Below the pieces are notes generated by a model. The model was not told where the DNA came from, searched no databases, and saw only the letters and a program-made list of their open reading frames with translations. The position numbers were made by a program, and so were the translations under genes. A stretch of 64,000 nt of DNA from Chrysomallon squamiferum (lineage: Eukaryota > Mollusca > Gastropoda > Neomphalida > Peltospiridae): NCBI GenBank assembly GCA_012295275.1, contig CM022671.1:21557822-21621821 (forward strand), read 5' to 3'. Each line of letters begins with the position of its first letter. Within the stretch, counting starts at the first letter, position 1. Positions 49,628-62,801 of this stretch are shown here, piece by piece.

Positions 49628-51012
49628 GGAAAGTTTTTCTCACTAGGGAAGCAGCACTGATAATGGCAACACATTAATTGCAGGCTGAAGCTCACTATGA
49701 ATGCAACTGGGATTTTTTTTCTCTCCCTCTCTCTCTGACATCCTTTTAAAGGATGTCCATGAATCTAGAAAATAATCCATGAGTCTGGCAAATAATCGTT
49801 GCCTCAATAATTATGTGTCCCAGTGATGATCAAAGTATTTAAACCAGTTTGAAATCTCATTGATCTCAAAACGTGTCTCCTTTAAACCACTGGAAAATCA
49901 CTCTGTGGTTGGCATATGCTGTCATGTGTGTTGAAATTTCATTTAAAACGATCTCTCTGTGTTAGAAAAATGGGTGCCTGATCTGCCTGGTGCAAAGTAA
50001 CAGTATCAAAGATTTTATATAACATGACGTGTGTTAAAGTTAAACAGATACTGGTTTTTAAATAGACATTTAAATATTATAACATGAAAAACTGGGCAGG
50101 AGTAACCCCTTCTTGTTGTGCTGAGAAAATGTAAGCAGTGGATGTATGTTGAACAATTCAGAAAAAGAAGAAGCTATGTACAGGATAGATATCCTTAAAT
50201 TCTTATGACAAGACGGTTATAAAAATAAGTTAACTGTAGTAACCCTCGTTTTTCTTTTCTGCAGAAGATGAAATGATGTTAGGGACTATTTGCAGGAAAT
50301 ATATGCTTGAATCATTGTTAAGATGGATATGAAGATGATTTTGGTATGATTAATTATTTTCATTATGTGCAGGGAAGGAAATGATATAAAATACTATGCT
50401 TGAACCATAAAGACAAATATTAAAATACATGAACAGGAGCAAACCATTAATCTATGAAATCAAATTAATTTCTCTGTATATTTATGATACATGACTGTGT
50501 ACAGTCAAGCTGAAGAAACCTGTATAAACTCTAAATAAATAAATACATAACCAAAAGGGTTTTGTTTACATAAACACATAACAAAAATGTTCTTACCCAC
50601 AGGTACCACAGTACAGATTATTAATGAACAGGTACAACAATAACATAGCAGATATTATTTTTTAGCTTGAAGATATTTGTGTAAACAGCTACACATCATA
50701 AATAACCACCATGTGCAATATCATCTATTCACTGCTTCACATTCTTTAACAAATAAATAACAAGCACATGCAGTTTTGTGTGTCAAACTTGCATCAGACC
50801 CAAATGTTATTATTATTAATATTACTGTTGTTGTTGTTGTTGTCTTTATTTGGATTTTTGTATTTTATAAAATTATTATTGTTCTTGTTGTCTTTGTTTT
50901 TTTTTTTTTTTTTAAATTATTATTATTATTATTATTACTGTTGTTGTTGTTATTAGTGTTATTGTTATTGCTAGTACTACTACTACTACTGTAGGTTAAA
51001 TAAAAATTATTG

Positions 51013-51044
<32 letters not shown>

Positions 51045-51117
51045 GTTGTTGTTCTTGTCGTTATTTATTTGTATTTTTTAAATTTTAAAGTCTTTTTAAA
51101 AAAAAAAGTTTAAATTA

Positions 51118-51118
51118 C

Positions 51119-51173
<55 letters not shown>
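51118..51173. repeat. (ATT)n microsatellite
   Basis: An ATT run of about 55 bp; a more decayed ATT/GTT tract lies upstream (50808-51050). Confidence 0.9.
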
Positions 51174-53658
51174 TTATAACCTCAGGTAATTGTTTTGAAA
51201 TTACAGCTTAGGAATTCCTTTCCAGCAATTAGAGAATTATTTCAGAAATGTTTTCACAAATTACATCATAATCTTTTTTTGTTATTTAATAATCCAACAT
51301 ACAGTATTTATGCTATTTGATTATATTATTAACTGGGTTTACAGTTAATACTCAGGCAACAGCAAGACAAGCTATTTAAAACCTATTTGTTTTATTACTT
51401 TTAGTAAACAATTCTACAGATTACAAGAAATAATATTGCATCATTTCAATAATTAAAAAAAATTGCATCATCTTATTTACTTTTCACAAAAAAACAAAAA
51501 TGAAAACAAAACATGAGAATTTTGAGAGAGAAAACGTAAACCTGCATTAATAAATTTTTAATATTAGTTTACTTTGAACAGCTGTTGCCACGGTGACTCG
51601 ATATGTTGCTAAGCGACAGGTAATTATGTCATTAACACAGCAGTTTGAGTGTTGTAGTATGAATAAGGTAGCAGTTAGTGTTAATACATGGACAGTGTTG
51701 TTGTTAATGACCTGTGTATTGTTACCTGAGTTTGTAAATACACAAAGCAGAGTCAATAGATTCAATACTAATACAAATAGCATATGTATACAAACTTGCA
51801 ATAGATTTTTTTTAAAAATGAAAAAGAAATAAGGTTTGTTTAATGGTATATTAATTTTCTGATATTAATATATATTTACATATACATACATACATACACA
51901 CACATACATACATACATACATACATACATACATACGAACATATATATATCTGTACACACATAAATACTCACAGAAACACAAACACACATATAAATGCATG
52001 TATATATACATACATAAAAAATATACTCTCAGACTGACAGACATATATAAATGTAAATAAACATGCATATATATTCAGACAAATATCTACATAGAAAAAC
52101 ATGCAGTCTTACATATACATACCTACACATGGCCATAAATATGAATTCGTATAACACATACACAGAAATACATAATTCAAAAAAGATTCACGTACATACA
52201 TGAGGTGTCCAAGAAATGGAAAGAACTGGAATATTAAATATAACTTAATATAAATTAATGTAGCTAGGATACCTACATTTCTGTTACCCTGAGTTTTTTT
52301 ATCTTCACAAACCAGAAGTTTAACACCAGATTAATGGATGTGTGTAATTTATTTGTGAACGTAGCAAATAAAGAATTATGGTTTAACATATGATAACTTA
52401 CTTAACAAACACATCTTTAACTGGAGAAACTCGGCCAGAAAACTAATAAATCCCAAGTAAAAAAAAAAAAGTGAAAAATATATTTCCTAAGAAAAATGAT
52501 TCTAATATCATATTTGAAATTTGTTTTTTCATTTAAATATTTTTCCTTATGTTTTAAATATGCATCTAATTATAGCAAATTTTGATAGCATACACAAGTA
52601 TTCCTCTCTTCCATGTGTGTGTGTTGATGTGTATATGCCCGTATATATTTTTGTGTGTTTGTGTATGTATATGTGTATTTATGTGTTTTTTTTATAATTT
52701 AAATTTTCCATTAAATGTATTTTAATGCATATAAATGTATTTAATTATACAAATAAACTACTTCATAAAAGAACAAATACATCATTTAATAGCAAAGTAT
52801 GAAGTATGATTTGAAAAAAGTAATAATAGTAGACAGAACCCATGCATTAATCTGGTTTGATGAACACGATACAAAGCACCTGAGATAAAGCAGTGTAACA
52901 TAGCTGCTGCTGTGTACACATGCTTAAGAAATTAGTAAACGATGAATATAAACATAAATATGAAGAAACAATAAATGAAAGAGTTGCGGTTTATTAATGA
53001 TCTGTTACAGAAAAAAAAAAAGAGAAAATAACACAAAAACAACTAGATATCAGCAAAGTAATAAATAATAATTACAAATTGTTACACAAAGGAGATTTAT
53101 AAATAATACTGAAATTAAACTGCCTTTTATTCTTACTGTTTATTTAAGGCAATTAAAGATTAATAATAAAAATTTAGTTTAAGAACGTTCTGTTACGTGC
53201 TGTTACGTGCTGTCAAATATGTATAAAGTTTTTAAAGATAGTCTATTGCATTTACAGACACATAGTTAACCGTATATAACAGAACTTTTGTACTAGCTTT
53301 ATTTAATTTATTCTATCAAAAAGTAACAATGAAAGACAGATTAATTTAAATAGTATTTATAATATGTATAAGCTAGTCTTTGTAATAATGAAATTTTTCT
53401 ACGTAATTATGTTAGGTTTTTTTTACCTTATTAAACAGAAGAGTATTAAAACTGCTGGGTATTTTCTCACTTCCCACTTTCGATTTCTGACTTTGGTGCA
53501 CTGCAGGATCTTAACCAACATTTATATCAAGCGAAACAAGAATGGGTACAGACATGTCTGTGTATTAACTTACTCAGCTTAAAAAAGACAGCCATTTTTC
53601 TTTCTTCTACAAGATTAAACTTAACTCTTTATTTCTGATTTTTCTTTTCTTTCTCTCT

Positions 53659-53692
<34 letters not shown>

Positions 53693-53699
53693 TTTTATT

Positions 53700-54010
53700 T
53701 CCAGCCAAGGAGAGTTCTCATGCATGAAGGCTTATATAAAATAGTTTTGTATCAACAACAAACAGTTATTTCATTATACAGGCTGGATCCATTGTTGTTG
53801 GGTGTTTTGCCAGCTTTTGTACTTGGCTTGGGCTTCTGGGCAAATCAGCCAGCACCAGGCATGATGGATCAGGGTAATTCTACCTCTTAACATATTACAT
53901 CTGATTTTGGCGTCTGCTGGTGGCATCTGCTTTTGGACTATTCTGACACAGATATCCAAGTTGTTGGCAAAGGTGCCTCTGTTCTTGTTACGAGAGTATT
54001 AGATAGATAT
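53700..54010. other. Unidentified block of balanced composition
   Basis: After a long T run and TATTTCCAG the sequence changes to balanced, non-repetitive DNA for about 300 bp. The minus-strand frame 53774-53959 (LIHHAWCWLICPEAQAKYKS) contains Trp and Cys but no domain I recognise. It may be a relic of a mobile element or a conserved non-coding segment. Confidence 0.3.
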
Positions 54011-54222
54011 GTTAAACCCATTCCTTGATCTTCTTGTGTGATTGCTAATCCCTTATAGAAAATTAGATTTTTTTTCTTCTTCTTCTTCAAACAGAATGAA
54101 GAAAACAAATCAGTATACTAATTCATAAAGGTGGAAAATTGTTTGCAGGTTTTATTTCTTCTTTTTTTTTCTTTTTCTTTTTTCTTACTTTCTTTTTATA
54201 TTTTTCTTTCCTTGTGCTCCTG

Positions 54223-54225
<3 letters not shown>

Positions 54226-54271
<46 letters not shown>
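54226..54271. repeat. (TA)n microsatellite with flanking CATA tracts
   Basis: A TA run of about 46 bp followed by ACAT/ACAC repeats to about 54400. Confidence 0.9.
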
Positions 54272-54275
<4 letters not shown>

Positions 54276-56692
54276 ATAAACGCCTACATATATACACATA
54301 TACACACACATATATATATATACATACACACACACATACATACATACATACAAACATACATACAAACATACATATATGCATACTTGTTTTCATACACATA
54401 TACATAAACAAATATAGACACCATTACATAATAATATATACTGCTTTTTGGTTTCATAAAATAAAACAAACAATTAAACACCATTTAAAACTTTCTTTGA
54501 TCAGTTAAAAAAAGTCCTCAGTGAAATATGAATTAAATGGGAAATTTATCTCTTCATTGATGGACAAACCTGTGTGGGTCATACAGAACATAATATTTAA
54601 AAAAAAATGACAGTTATCATAATTGGAAAACAGTTTGTATGTTCTGTTTTCTTGCACTGGTGATAAAGATGAGAATGTAAAAAATGATTTACATTTTTTT
54701 TTTTTTAACATCCTGTTTACTGATTTCTTGATTTGTTGTTTTAATCTTTTATTTTGTGACTTTAATGAGGATGTTAAAATGTATCTGGAAAGATATGTTA
54801 TGTTTGATGATACTCACAAACAGCAATGAACCCCCCCCAAAAAAAAAAAACAATCCACCAAAATATATAATTTATTTCATTCAGCCATAAGGTGTTTGTT
54901 TAAACAAAAGCAAAATAAATTTTTTTTTTTTTGTTTTTCATTTTTCTTTTAAAGATTAACTGTCTTTTATTTATTATCTTTAAATGAAATTTAGTACAAG
55001 AAAATCTAATTCTAGAAGATGTTTGAAACAGAAATATATACATATATATTTATTTATCAGACGTAAGATAATTTTTTAAGATAATGAAGTTTTTGAAGTG
55101 GGTATCACTGATATGTGGATTCAGTGCATTAGCTAATACTGTAATATAATTCAAAAGAGCTTAAAAATATGGTGTAGATAATATGTCTTTCATGCAGGTC
55201 TTCTTTTTTTCACAACAGGACAGCACTTACCAGACATGTTCAAAACTTCCTTCACTTTTATTCATATTGGAATGAAGCATTTTCATTCACACTTAACTCC
55301 ATGATCTTACCCCATACAAAATTTCTCTAATGGGTCATAAATGATATATTTTTTGTGAATATTTGTTTAATGACATCTCAGTTTGTTTTACTGTTAGTAA
55401 AGATTAGGTGTGAAGATTATTGATTTAATTTTATAAAATGAATAAACAAGAGAAAAAACCTGCCATTCCATGCATTATTTTTGTAAATTATTAGCATTAA
55501 AAAATAATAATAATAATAAAAAAATAAAAAATAAAAAATACCAAAGCTTTTAATAAATCAATTCTGAGACACTAGTCAGAACTGGAAATGAGCCAGTGGA
55601 AGTACTGAGCAGGATTGATCATATAACAAAACATGCTTAATTGATACCACTGCTCTAGCCACTATTTTAACTAACATTCACTGAACTGTTTGAAATCCTA
55701 GAGTGGAAATAAACAAAAAAACTGATCAATGGCACACACATTTAAAAACATCTAAATCAATCAGTATTGAACATAACAATTATTTCTACATTTAGGAAAG
55801 GAAAAGAAGAAAAAAACCCACAAACAGCCAGTCTTCTGTTTCAGACAAGCAGTAATTAAAAGGTTCCTGACTCTGCAGTTGGAATCAGAAGTCGGTCTGT
55901 TTGTCTTTTGTCTGCAAGAGGTTGCAGAAAGGTCACTGTAATTGCTTTTGCTACCGAAAATCCTGAATGAAGCAGAAAAGCCAAGAAGACATTTTGCTTG
56001 TTTTCATGCACAGGACAGTACGCACAGCTTAGAAGCTGCATAAATGTTTACAGCTTTTCTTCACTTTGATAAGCTGTTTTCCATCTCTGTTTGCTATTTG
56101 CCCTGCCCCAGTTATGCAGGCATTTATCCTGAAACAGCAAACCACCCACAACTTTGCACAGAGTCACAGGGCCAACACATAAAAAATACACATTACGTCA
56201 GAGATTGGGTGGGAAGGAGTAAATAAATAAAGGTGATAACGAAGTGAGATAATAAATAAAGTAAATATGATTTTTATGTTCAGCTTTCTTTTTTTATTTT
56301 TATTTATTTTTTTTTTTTTTATTTTTTTTTTTTTTTATATATTTTTTTTTTTATTTTTTTTTTTATTTATGCATGCATTTAATTATTTTATATATTTAAT
56401 TATTTTATTTATTATTATTTTTTTTTATTTATATATTTATTTATTTAATTATTTTTTTTATTTTTTTATTTATTTATTTATTTTATTTCATTCATGTATT
56501 TTTAAACAAAGTGAAATAAAAAGAGCATGTCAGAGAGATACATCTAAGATTACAAGTGTTTAATATTGTTGAAAATGTTTTTTTTAATCTGTCAAAACTT
56601 TAGTTTTGATCACTTACTGATCTTTGAGTTGAAACCTCAGTAACAGACCTACTAACAAAATTGCATTTAATGTATAAAATTGAATATATATA

Positions 56693-56723
<31 letters not shown>

Positions 56724-57275
56724 GTACATATATATACATACAAACACATACATATAAAAACATATAAAAACACACACTCACATAAAAACACACACACACA
56801 TTCATAAATATAATTCTGCATCTGTTTCATTAACCATAACTGTACATAATATAAACAACAAAAATATGAACAATATTAAAATCAATTCTCATTGAATTTT
56901 TTTTTTTTTTATTATCACTATCTTTCAAACTGAAACAATTGATAAAAAAAAAAAAAAAAAACATTAAAAAAAAAAAAAGGTATAAAATATAATTACAAAA
57001 ATGTTTGATTATGGATCTCTTGTTTATGGTCTGCAGTTGAAATTTCCAATATTATAATGTAGAGTGGGTCTGAGAGTGCAGCCTGGGGCAGACAGGGGGA
57101 AAAGTCAGGGAAAGTCAGTGATATATGAACCTCAGTTTTCTTCAGCTCAACATTTGACAGGGAAATATTAATAGAGAAAAGAATTCTGAGTGCCATGAAG
57201 AATCACTTACAGCATACTAATGTTAGAACTATCAGAGGACGTTATTGCTTGTTGGTGGAGTCCACTGAGGTGGCT

Positions 57276-57625
57276 GTTGTCAGTGATGTTGATGTGGCTG
57301 TTGTCAGTGAAGTTGATGTGGCTGTTGACAGAGATGTTGATGTGATTGTTGTCAGTGATGTTGATGTGGTTGTTGTCAGTGAGGTTGATATGACTGTTGT
57401 AATGGATGTTGGTAGTCATGATAACAGAGACATTGATGTGACTGTTGCCACAGACACTAATGTAGTTATTATCAAAGATGCTGATGTTGCTTTTGGCAAA
57501 GATGTTGATACGGATGTTGTCAAAGACAGTGACATGGTTTCTGTCAGTGTGTTGATGTGCCTGTTTTCTGGTTTGTTGATAGTGATGTTGTTGTCACTGT
57601 TGTCAAAAACACTGATGTGGCTGTG
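57276..57625. repeat. 24-bp minisatellite open on both strands
   Basis: The unit is GTTGTCAGTGATGTTGATGT plus GGCT. Five close copies occupy 57276-57395, then diverged copies follow. Because 24 is a multiple of 3, eight-residue repeats read through on both strands (VVSDVDVA on plus, Asn/His/Ile-rich on minus). No splice or start evidence supports a protein. Confidence 0.85.
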
Positions 57626-57714
57626 ATTGAGAGAGTGGACCAAATATCCATACATAAATCCTCAAGTTTTTTATAAATAATACATATATATGGATTTTTA
57701 AACAGTTCTGAAGC

Positions 57715-57890
57715 TTTTTGTTTTTTTACAAATAACATGAGTTCTTAAGCTTTTTACAAATAAATAATATACACAAGTTCTTATTCAGTAGTTAAACTTT
57801 TTACAAACAAATAATATACATGAGTTCTTTATTCAGTAGATAAACTTTTCACAAACAAATAAGGTACATGAGTTTTTAATGCAGTTGGTG
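57715..57890. repeat. 48-bp minisatellite, about 3.5 copies
   Basis: The unit starts AAACTTTTTACAAACAAATA and ends TTTATTCAGTAGAT. Two full copies match closely and the outer ones are diverged. Confidence 0.8.
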
Positions 57891-58399
57891 AGCCTGCAGG
57901 CAAGCAATGAATAACATGTCTGAATGTTGTTGTGTTATTACTTAAGAGTACCAAGCATCTGTGCAGTTAATCAAAAGATAGAAATTGTTTCTTGATGTCA
58001 CTTTGGCTGGCTGCCCATCCCAGCAGCAGCAGCAACAGCAGTTGATGATGATGATCAACAGAATAAGCCGACTTGTTTTAATTCACAGGGATATTTGTTA
58101 GTGGCACCAGCAGTCTTTTCCCAAACATCGGATTGGAATACTTCCTCACACTAATTTCCATCAAAGTCTGCTTTCCCCTCAGTTAAGATATTTAAATGTT
58201 AAGGCCAAGAGAATCAAAAATCAATGCTGTAATCTTGGACATTGTGATGAATTCATCATCATGCAGAATCCCTTGTTCCGTGTTCAGAAATGGTTAGAGA
58301 AAAACAAAACAACACTCGCTATTTTCATTAAATGATTCTTCCAACTTGATGTTTTAGAAATAAAAATCAAGTAGTTTTAATATTATACTGGTAGTGTAG

Positions 58400-58710
58400 T
58401 AGTTGGAGTTTGAAAATTGTGATGCTCATGGTAGTGGATGATACAGCAGTTGTAATGAGTGATAGTAGTAGTTATAATAACAGTTGTAGCAGTGGTGATG
58501 ACAATATAGTAGTAGTAGTAGTAGTGGTAGCAGTACTGTTGGTAGTAAAATTACTTTATGAGAATGAATCAGCAATGATTGTAAATAAGGTACTAGTAGT
58601 CCTAAGTAGCTGTAACAGCAGTAATGATAGTAGCTGTAGTAATGAATAGCAGTAGTAGTAATTCTAGTAATAATAGTACTAGTAGTAATTTTTATTATTA
58701 GTATAGTAAT
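58400..58710. repeat. Degenerate AGT/TAG trinucleotide tract
   Basis: Mixed AGT, TAG, GTA, GCA and AAT triplets with 3-bp periodicity over about 300 bp, producing Val/Ser-rich or Ile/Tyr-rich frames on the two strands. Confidence 0.75.
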
Positions 58711-59080
58711 AGTAGATTTAATACACATGTGGTCATTAGATATGTTTTTTTGTTTGTTGTTGTTTTGATAAAAAATATTTAAGTTACTTGCTATCATGTG
58801 TTAAAGATAGTAACTAGATAGGTGAGGATAAAGTAACAGTGGTAGATAACATCATCAGATAAATAACTCAGATAAAAGACTGTGTGTGTGATACTGTTGT
58901 ATGATAAATAAACATATTTTAAAATGTGGTTTTGTGTGTCTTTGTGAAGAGGGGTCTTTTTTATTTATTTGTTTATTTACTTTTACTTTTTCCATTTTAC
59001 TGATTTATTCTTGTTTTATTTCTTTGCTTAATTTTTGTGGGATTTTTTTTTTTAATTTTCTTAAATTTATGTTTGTATAT

Positions 59081-59114
<34 letters not shown>

Positions 59115-61108
59115 AACTATTTATTTTCGAACAAATAATCTCTTTTTTATATATATATATTCTTCAGCATAGTTCACAACAAAAGAGCAAATCATTTTGA
59201 AAAATAGACCAAAAAAAAAGAAAAAAAAAGAAAAAAAGCCCTATCATTTTATTATTCACTAACAAGACTATTAACATCACAACTGATTGTGTTTTATGTA
59301 ACTATCATGACTTTCCTTGAGGATTTTATGGCTACAAAGCCCATCAGTTCATCAGGAGTTTTTTCCTTCAAAGATAGCAGCATTAAGCCTGATATACTGC
59401 ATTCTCATTCACTAGTGTCAGTTAAATTGACCCATCTTGTGAAAACATAAAGTCAAACTGTATCTCTTTTTTCACTGTTTATTGTTTCATTCCTCAAAGG
59501 CTTCTTTTTTCCCTCCTAATTCTTTCACTGCAACAATGATTCAAGATGGCCGACAGATAAAGCCACAACGTACTAACCCACTTTATCTCAACACAGCTCA
59601 TAATTTATATGTTCTTTCTCTGTGAAATAACATTTTGTGTGGGGAAAAAAAACAACATCTAACCCTAAAAACATCCATTTGATTTTTTTCTCTTTATTTA
59701 TAATTATTATAGTTCTGAAATTTAGTAGATGCTGTGAGGTAATTAATTATTCATTTTATTTCTTCTTTTTTTTAACATGTTTATTTTATTTTTTTTTTTT
59801 TTATTACATTTTTATGCACATTCTGAGAACTCTGTTGTCAACATTATGTTGCTGATGTGTTTTTAACGATTATTTTTTGTGTAATATATTATAGAAGATA
59901 ATTAATGTATATTTATACAAATGTGTGTCTATATGTGTATGTGTGTGTGTATTGTATATGTATTTGTATACTTGTGTGTATGTATGCTTGTATATATGTG
60001 CATTCATTCATGTATATATGTATAAATGTATGCATGTATGTATTTATTAGTGTGTATGTATATATGAATGTGTGTGTATACATGTGCATGTATATTTCTT
60101 ATGTCCACTTGAAACAGTTAAAATTTTAAAGGCCTCAGCAACAGCCTTAAATAGTGAATGATTTAGGAGCATGAGCTGGAATTGGAATTAACTGTTTATC
60201 ATCAGAGGGGAGGTTACTTTGACAAATAAACAAGCAATTAACCTATTTCTGAGCTAAGCCTTTTAAAATTAAAAACAAAACACACAGAAACAAAAATGAA
60301 CAGAACCTTTTTTTCTACATTTTAAAAACAAAATCTTCAACCTATTGTGTAATATTACTTCACTTCAATATTTCATGAAAAACAGAATTGCCTATGGCTA
60401 TGGAATTATTAATAATGATGATGGAGTAGCATGTTTTGATACTTTAAAATAGAATATGTTCACTTTTTTTCTCTCAGTATAACAAAATGAATGGTTACAC
60501 ATATTGATTTAAAAAAAAAAAAAAAAAAAAAAAATGAAGTGATATGTTTTTTTTTTTTATGTATTAATGAAAAAATGGTAAAGTTCAACAAGTACAAATT
60601 GAAGAAGTGTGTGTGTGTGTGTTTATGTATGTATATATATAATATATGTATATGTATATATAGATACTCATACATACGCATACATATATACATATATATA
60701 TTCATACATACATACACACGTACATACAAACACACACACACACATATATATACATACAAACATACTTGCATGCATGTTTCAGCTTACTGCAAGATGGCTT
60801 ATCAATTACTGATTAAACTAAAAAGAATAAAACCAAGTAACAAGTTTAACAGAGAATGTAATAACCTCCAATGAATGATTTATCACATCTTTTATGACTT
60901 GTGTTATGAACTAAATCAAAAGTATTTTACTATCATATTTATAGCACCTTTAAAATAAAAACAATCACACATTATTGAAAGATGGTTTATCTGCTATAAA
61001 ACATAATTATATAACTAGCACAGCTGTGCAGTAATCAAGTCTGTGATTAGTGATATCATTTATGGCATGTATGTTATGTGCTAAACCACAAATATGTAGG
61101 TATATGTA

Positions 61109-61218
61109 TTTTCCAATGAACAGATTGCTTAATGTGTGTTATAATAATAATAATAATAAAATAAAATATATATATAATTTATTATTATTATTATCACACA
61201 CATCTGTTCATTGGAAAA
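61109..61218. repeat. 110-bp inverted repeat (hairpin-forming)
   Basis: TTTTCCAATGAACAGA at the left pairs with TCTGTTCATTGGAAAA at the right; inside, TGTGTG pairs with CACACA and an ATA tract with a TAT tract around a short AT loop. The left arm has about 8 extra bases (TTGCTTAA). It may be a small fold-back element or a hairpin transcript. Confidence 0.75.
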
Positions 61219-61589
61219 TGAGCTATAAGTAATTTTTGTGTCAGATTCCTGAATTGATAAAAGCACTTATAAGACAAATACAATAATGGTTGAATCTGAT
61301 GGAGCATACAAAGTTGAGAGATGAAGAGAATATCAGTGCTGAGCTGCTGTTTCTTACTGCAGTAAATGAAGAAAATAGTAGTGGTGTGAATACCTCTAAG
61401 TGAAAATGCCCAAATCTCATTATCCACATCAATTTATTTACATTGGCATTATTGCCAAACTACTGGAAAGTGGTACATTCAATTCACTTTTATATTACAT
61501 TCTTACTCCTACTGGAATGTTCACAGTATAAGTAGAATGAGAAATTGTAATAATGAAATGCTATTATGTTCATCAGAATAGAAATACTA

Positions 61590-62160
61590 GCTTCAGCATA
61601 GGGGCCAAGACAGTTGCCTCTTGTACTCTGAATATTTCCAGTAAGTTTGCCCAAATGATGAGCATTGCTTGAAGTGCAAGTTGCCTCTTCCTTCTACCAT
61701 TTTGCCTTTAGCCTTTCTATCCTTTGCCATTCTATTCCTAGCATGCTTCCTCCCACAGCCCTTTTTGCCCTTTGCTGTATCACCCTGTAGCTCACACATC
61801 TATGCTTGCCTCAATATTATATTTATCACTGCTGAAGACTTTAATGTTGTTAAGACTGGACTTGATGGACAACATGTTCCTGCTTGTTCTTCATCCACAG
61901 ATATGTCCAGCTGACTCAGTTTTACGATTCTTCAGTTGGCTCTGATAAGATGGCTCCTGATAGTGTCTAGATGAGCAGATAGTTCTGTCTGTCATCACTT
62001 ATCATCATTCTCACTTCTTGGACAGGCAGGGGTGAAGACAGAAGTAATGGTTCATGTTATTTCTGTGGTTGGGTCGCACCTACTGCTTTTGATAGTCTGT
62101 TATGGATTGGAACTTGACCTCATAATTGAGGGGAATTCCTGCTGACCGCAGAAGTAGAGA
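61590..62160. other. Unidentified block of balanced composition
   Basis: About 570 bp of non-repetitive sequence with clearly higher GC than its flanks. Open frames on both strands are short and broken by stops, and no domain, start or splice pattern was recognised. It could be an old transposon or retrocopy fragment, or a non-coding RNA. Confidence 0.3.
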
Positions 62161-62241
62161 ATATGATTTATTACCTGATTTTTCTTTTCTTTGTATTTGT
62201 CTTTTGGCAGATATATGTATTTAAAAGGCCTAATTGTTGAT

Positions 62242-62274
<33 letters not shown>

Positions 62275-62702
62275 GGGGGTTTTTTACCCCAGGGTTAAGA
62301 TTTAACTATAAATTAAAACAGCTAATAATACTTCAAGTTCAGAGAGTATCTCTATGAATTTCAGTCTATAAAAAGGGACTCTAAAAATGTTCCTGGCATA
62401 GGGCCTCATTACATAAATTTTGCCCTGTATCTTTCTTATAATATTGTTTTCTTCTTCTTCTTCTTTTTTTCTATCTTCTGTTATTTCTCTCCTTAATATT
62501 TACAGTAATATCAAGTAAATCTGTTAATAAATTGTTGAAAAATAAAAAATCTTTTAGATAAGAGTATTAATATAAAAAAAAAATATATAAAAAATTTAAA
62601 TATAAAAAGATTAATGGAATTTATATATATAATAAAAAGAAGTAGACATAATTTGATTTTATTTAATTTAAAAACAAACTTCTGATATAATATTAATGTA
62701 GA

Positions 62703-62798
<96 letters not shown>
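62703..62798. repeat. (AAT)n-(ATT)n self-complementary microsatellite
   Basis: About 13 AAT units run directly into about 18 ATT units, so the two halves are reverse complements and form one near-perfect palindrome of almost 100 bp. Confidence 0.95.

Positions 62799-62801
<3 letters not shown>

Noticed and set aside
57195-57626. 143-codon plus-strand frame with an eight-residue VVSDVDVA repeat
   Set aside because: The repeat period is a multiple of three and the opposite strand is open too; no start or splice context.
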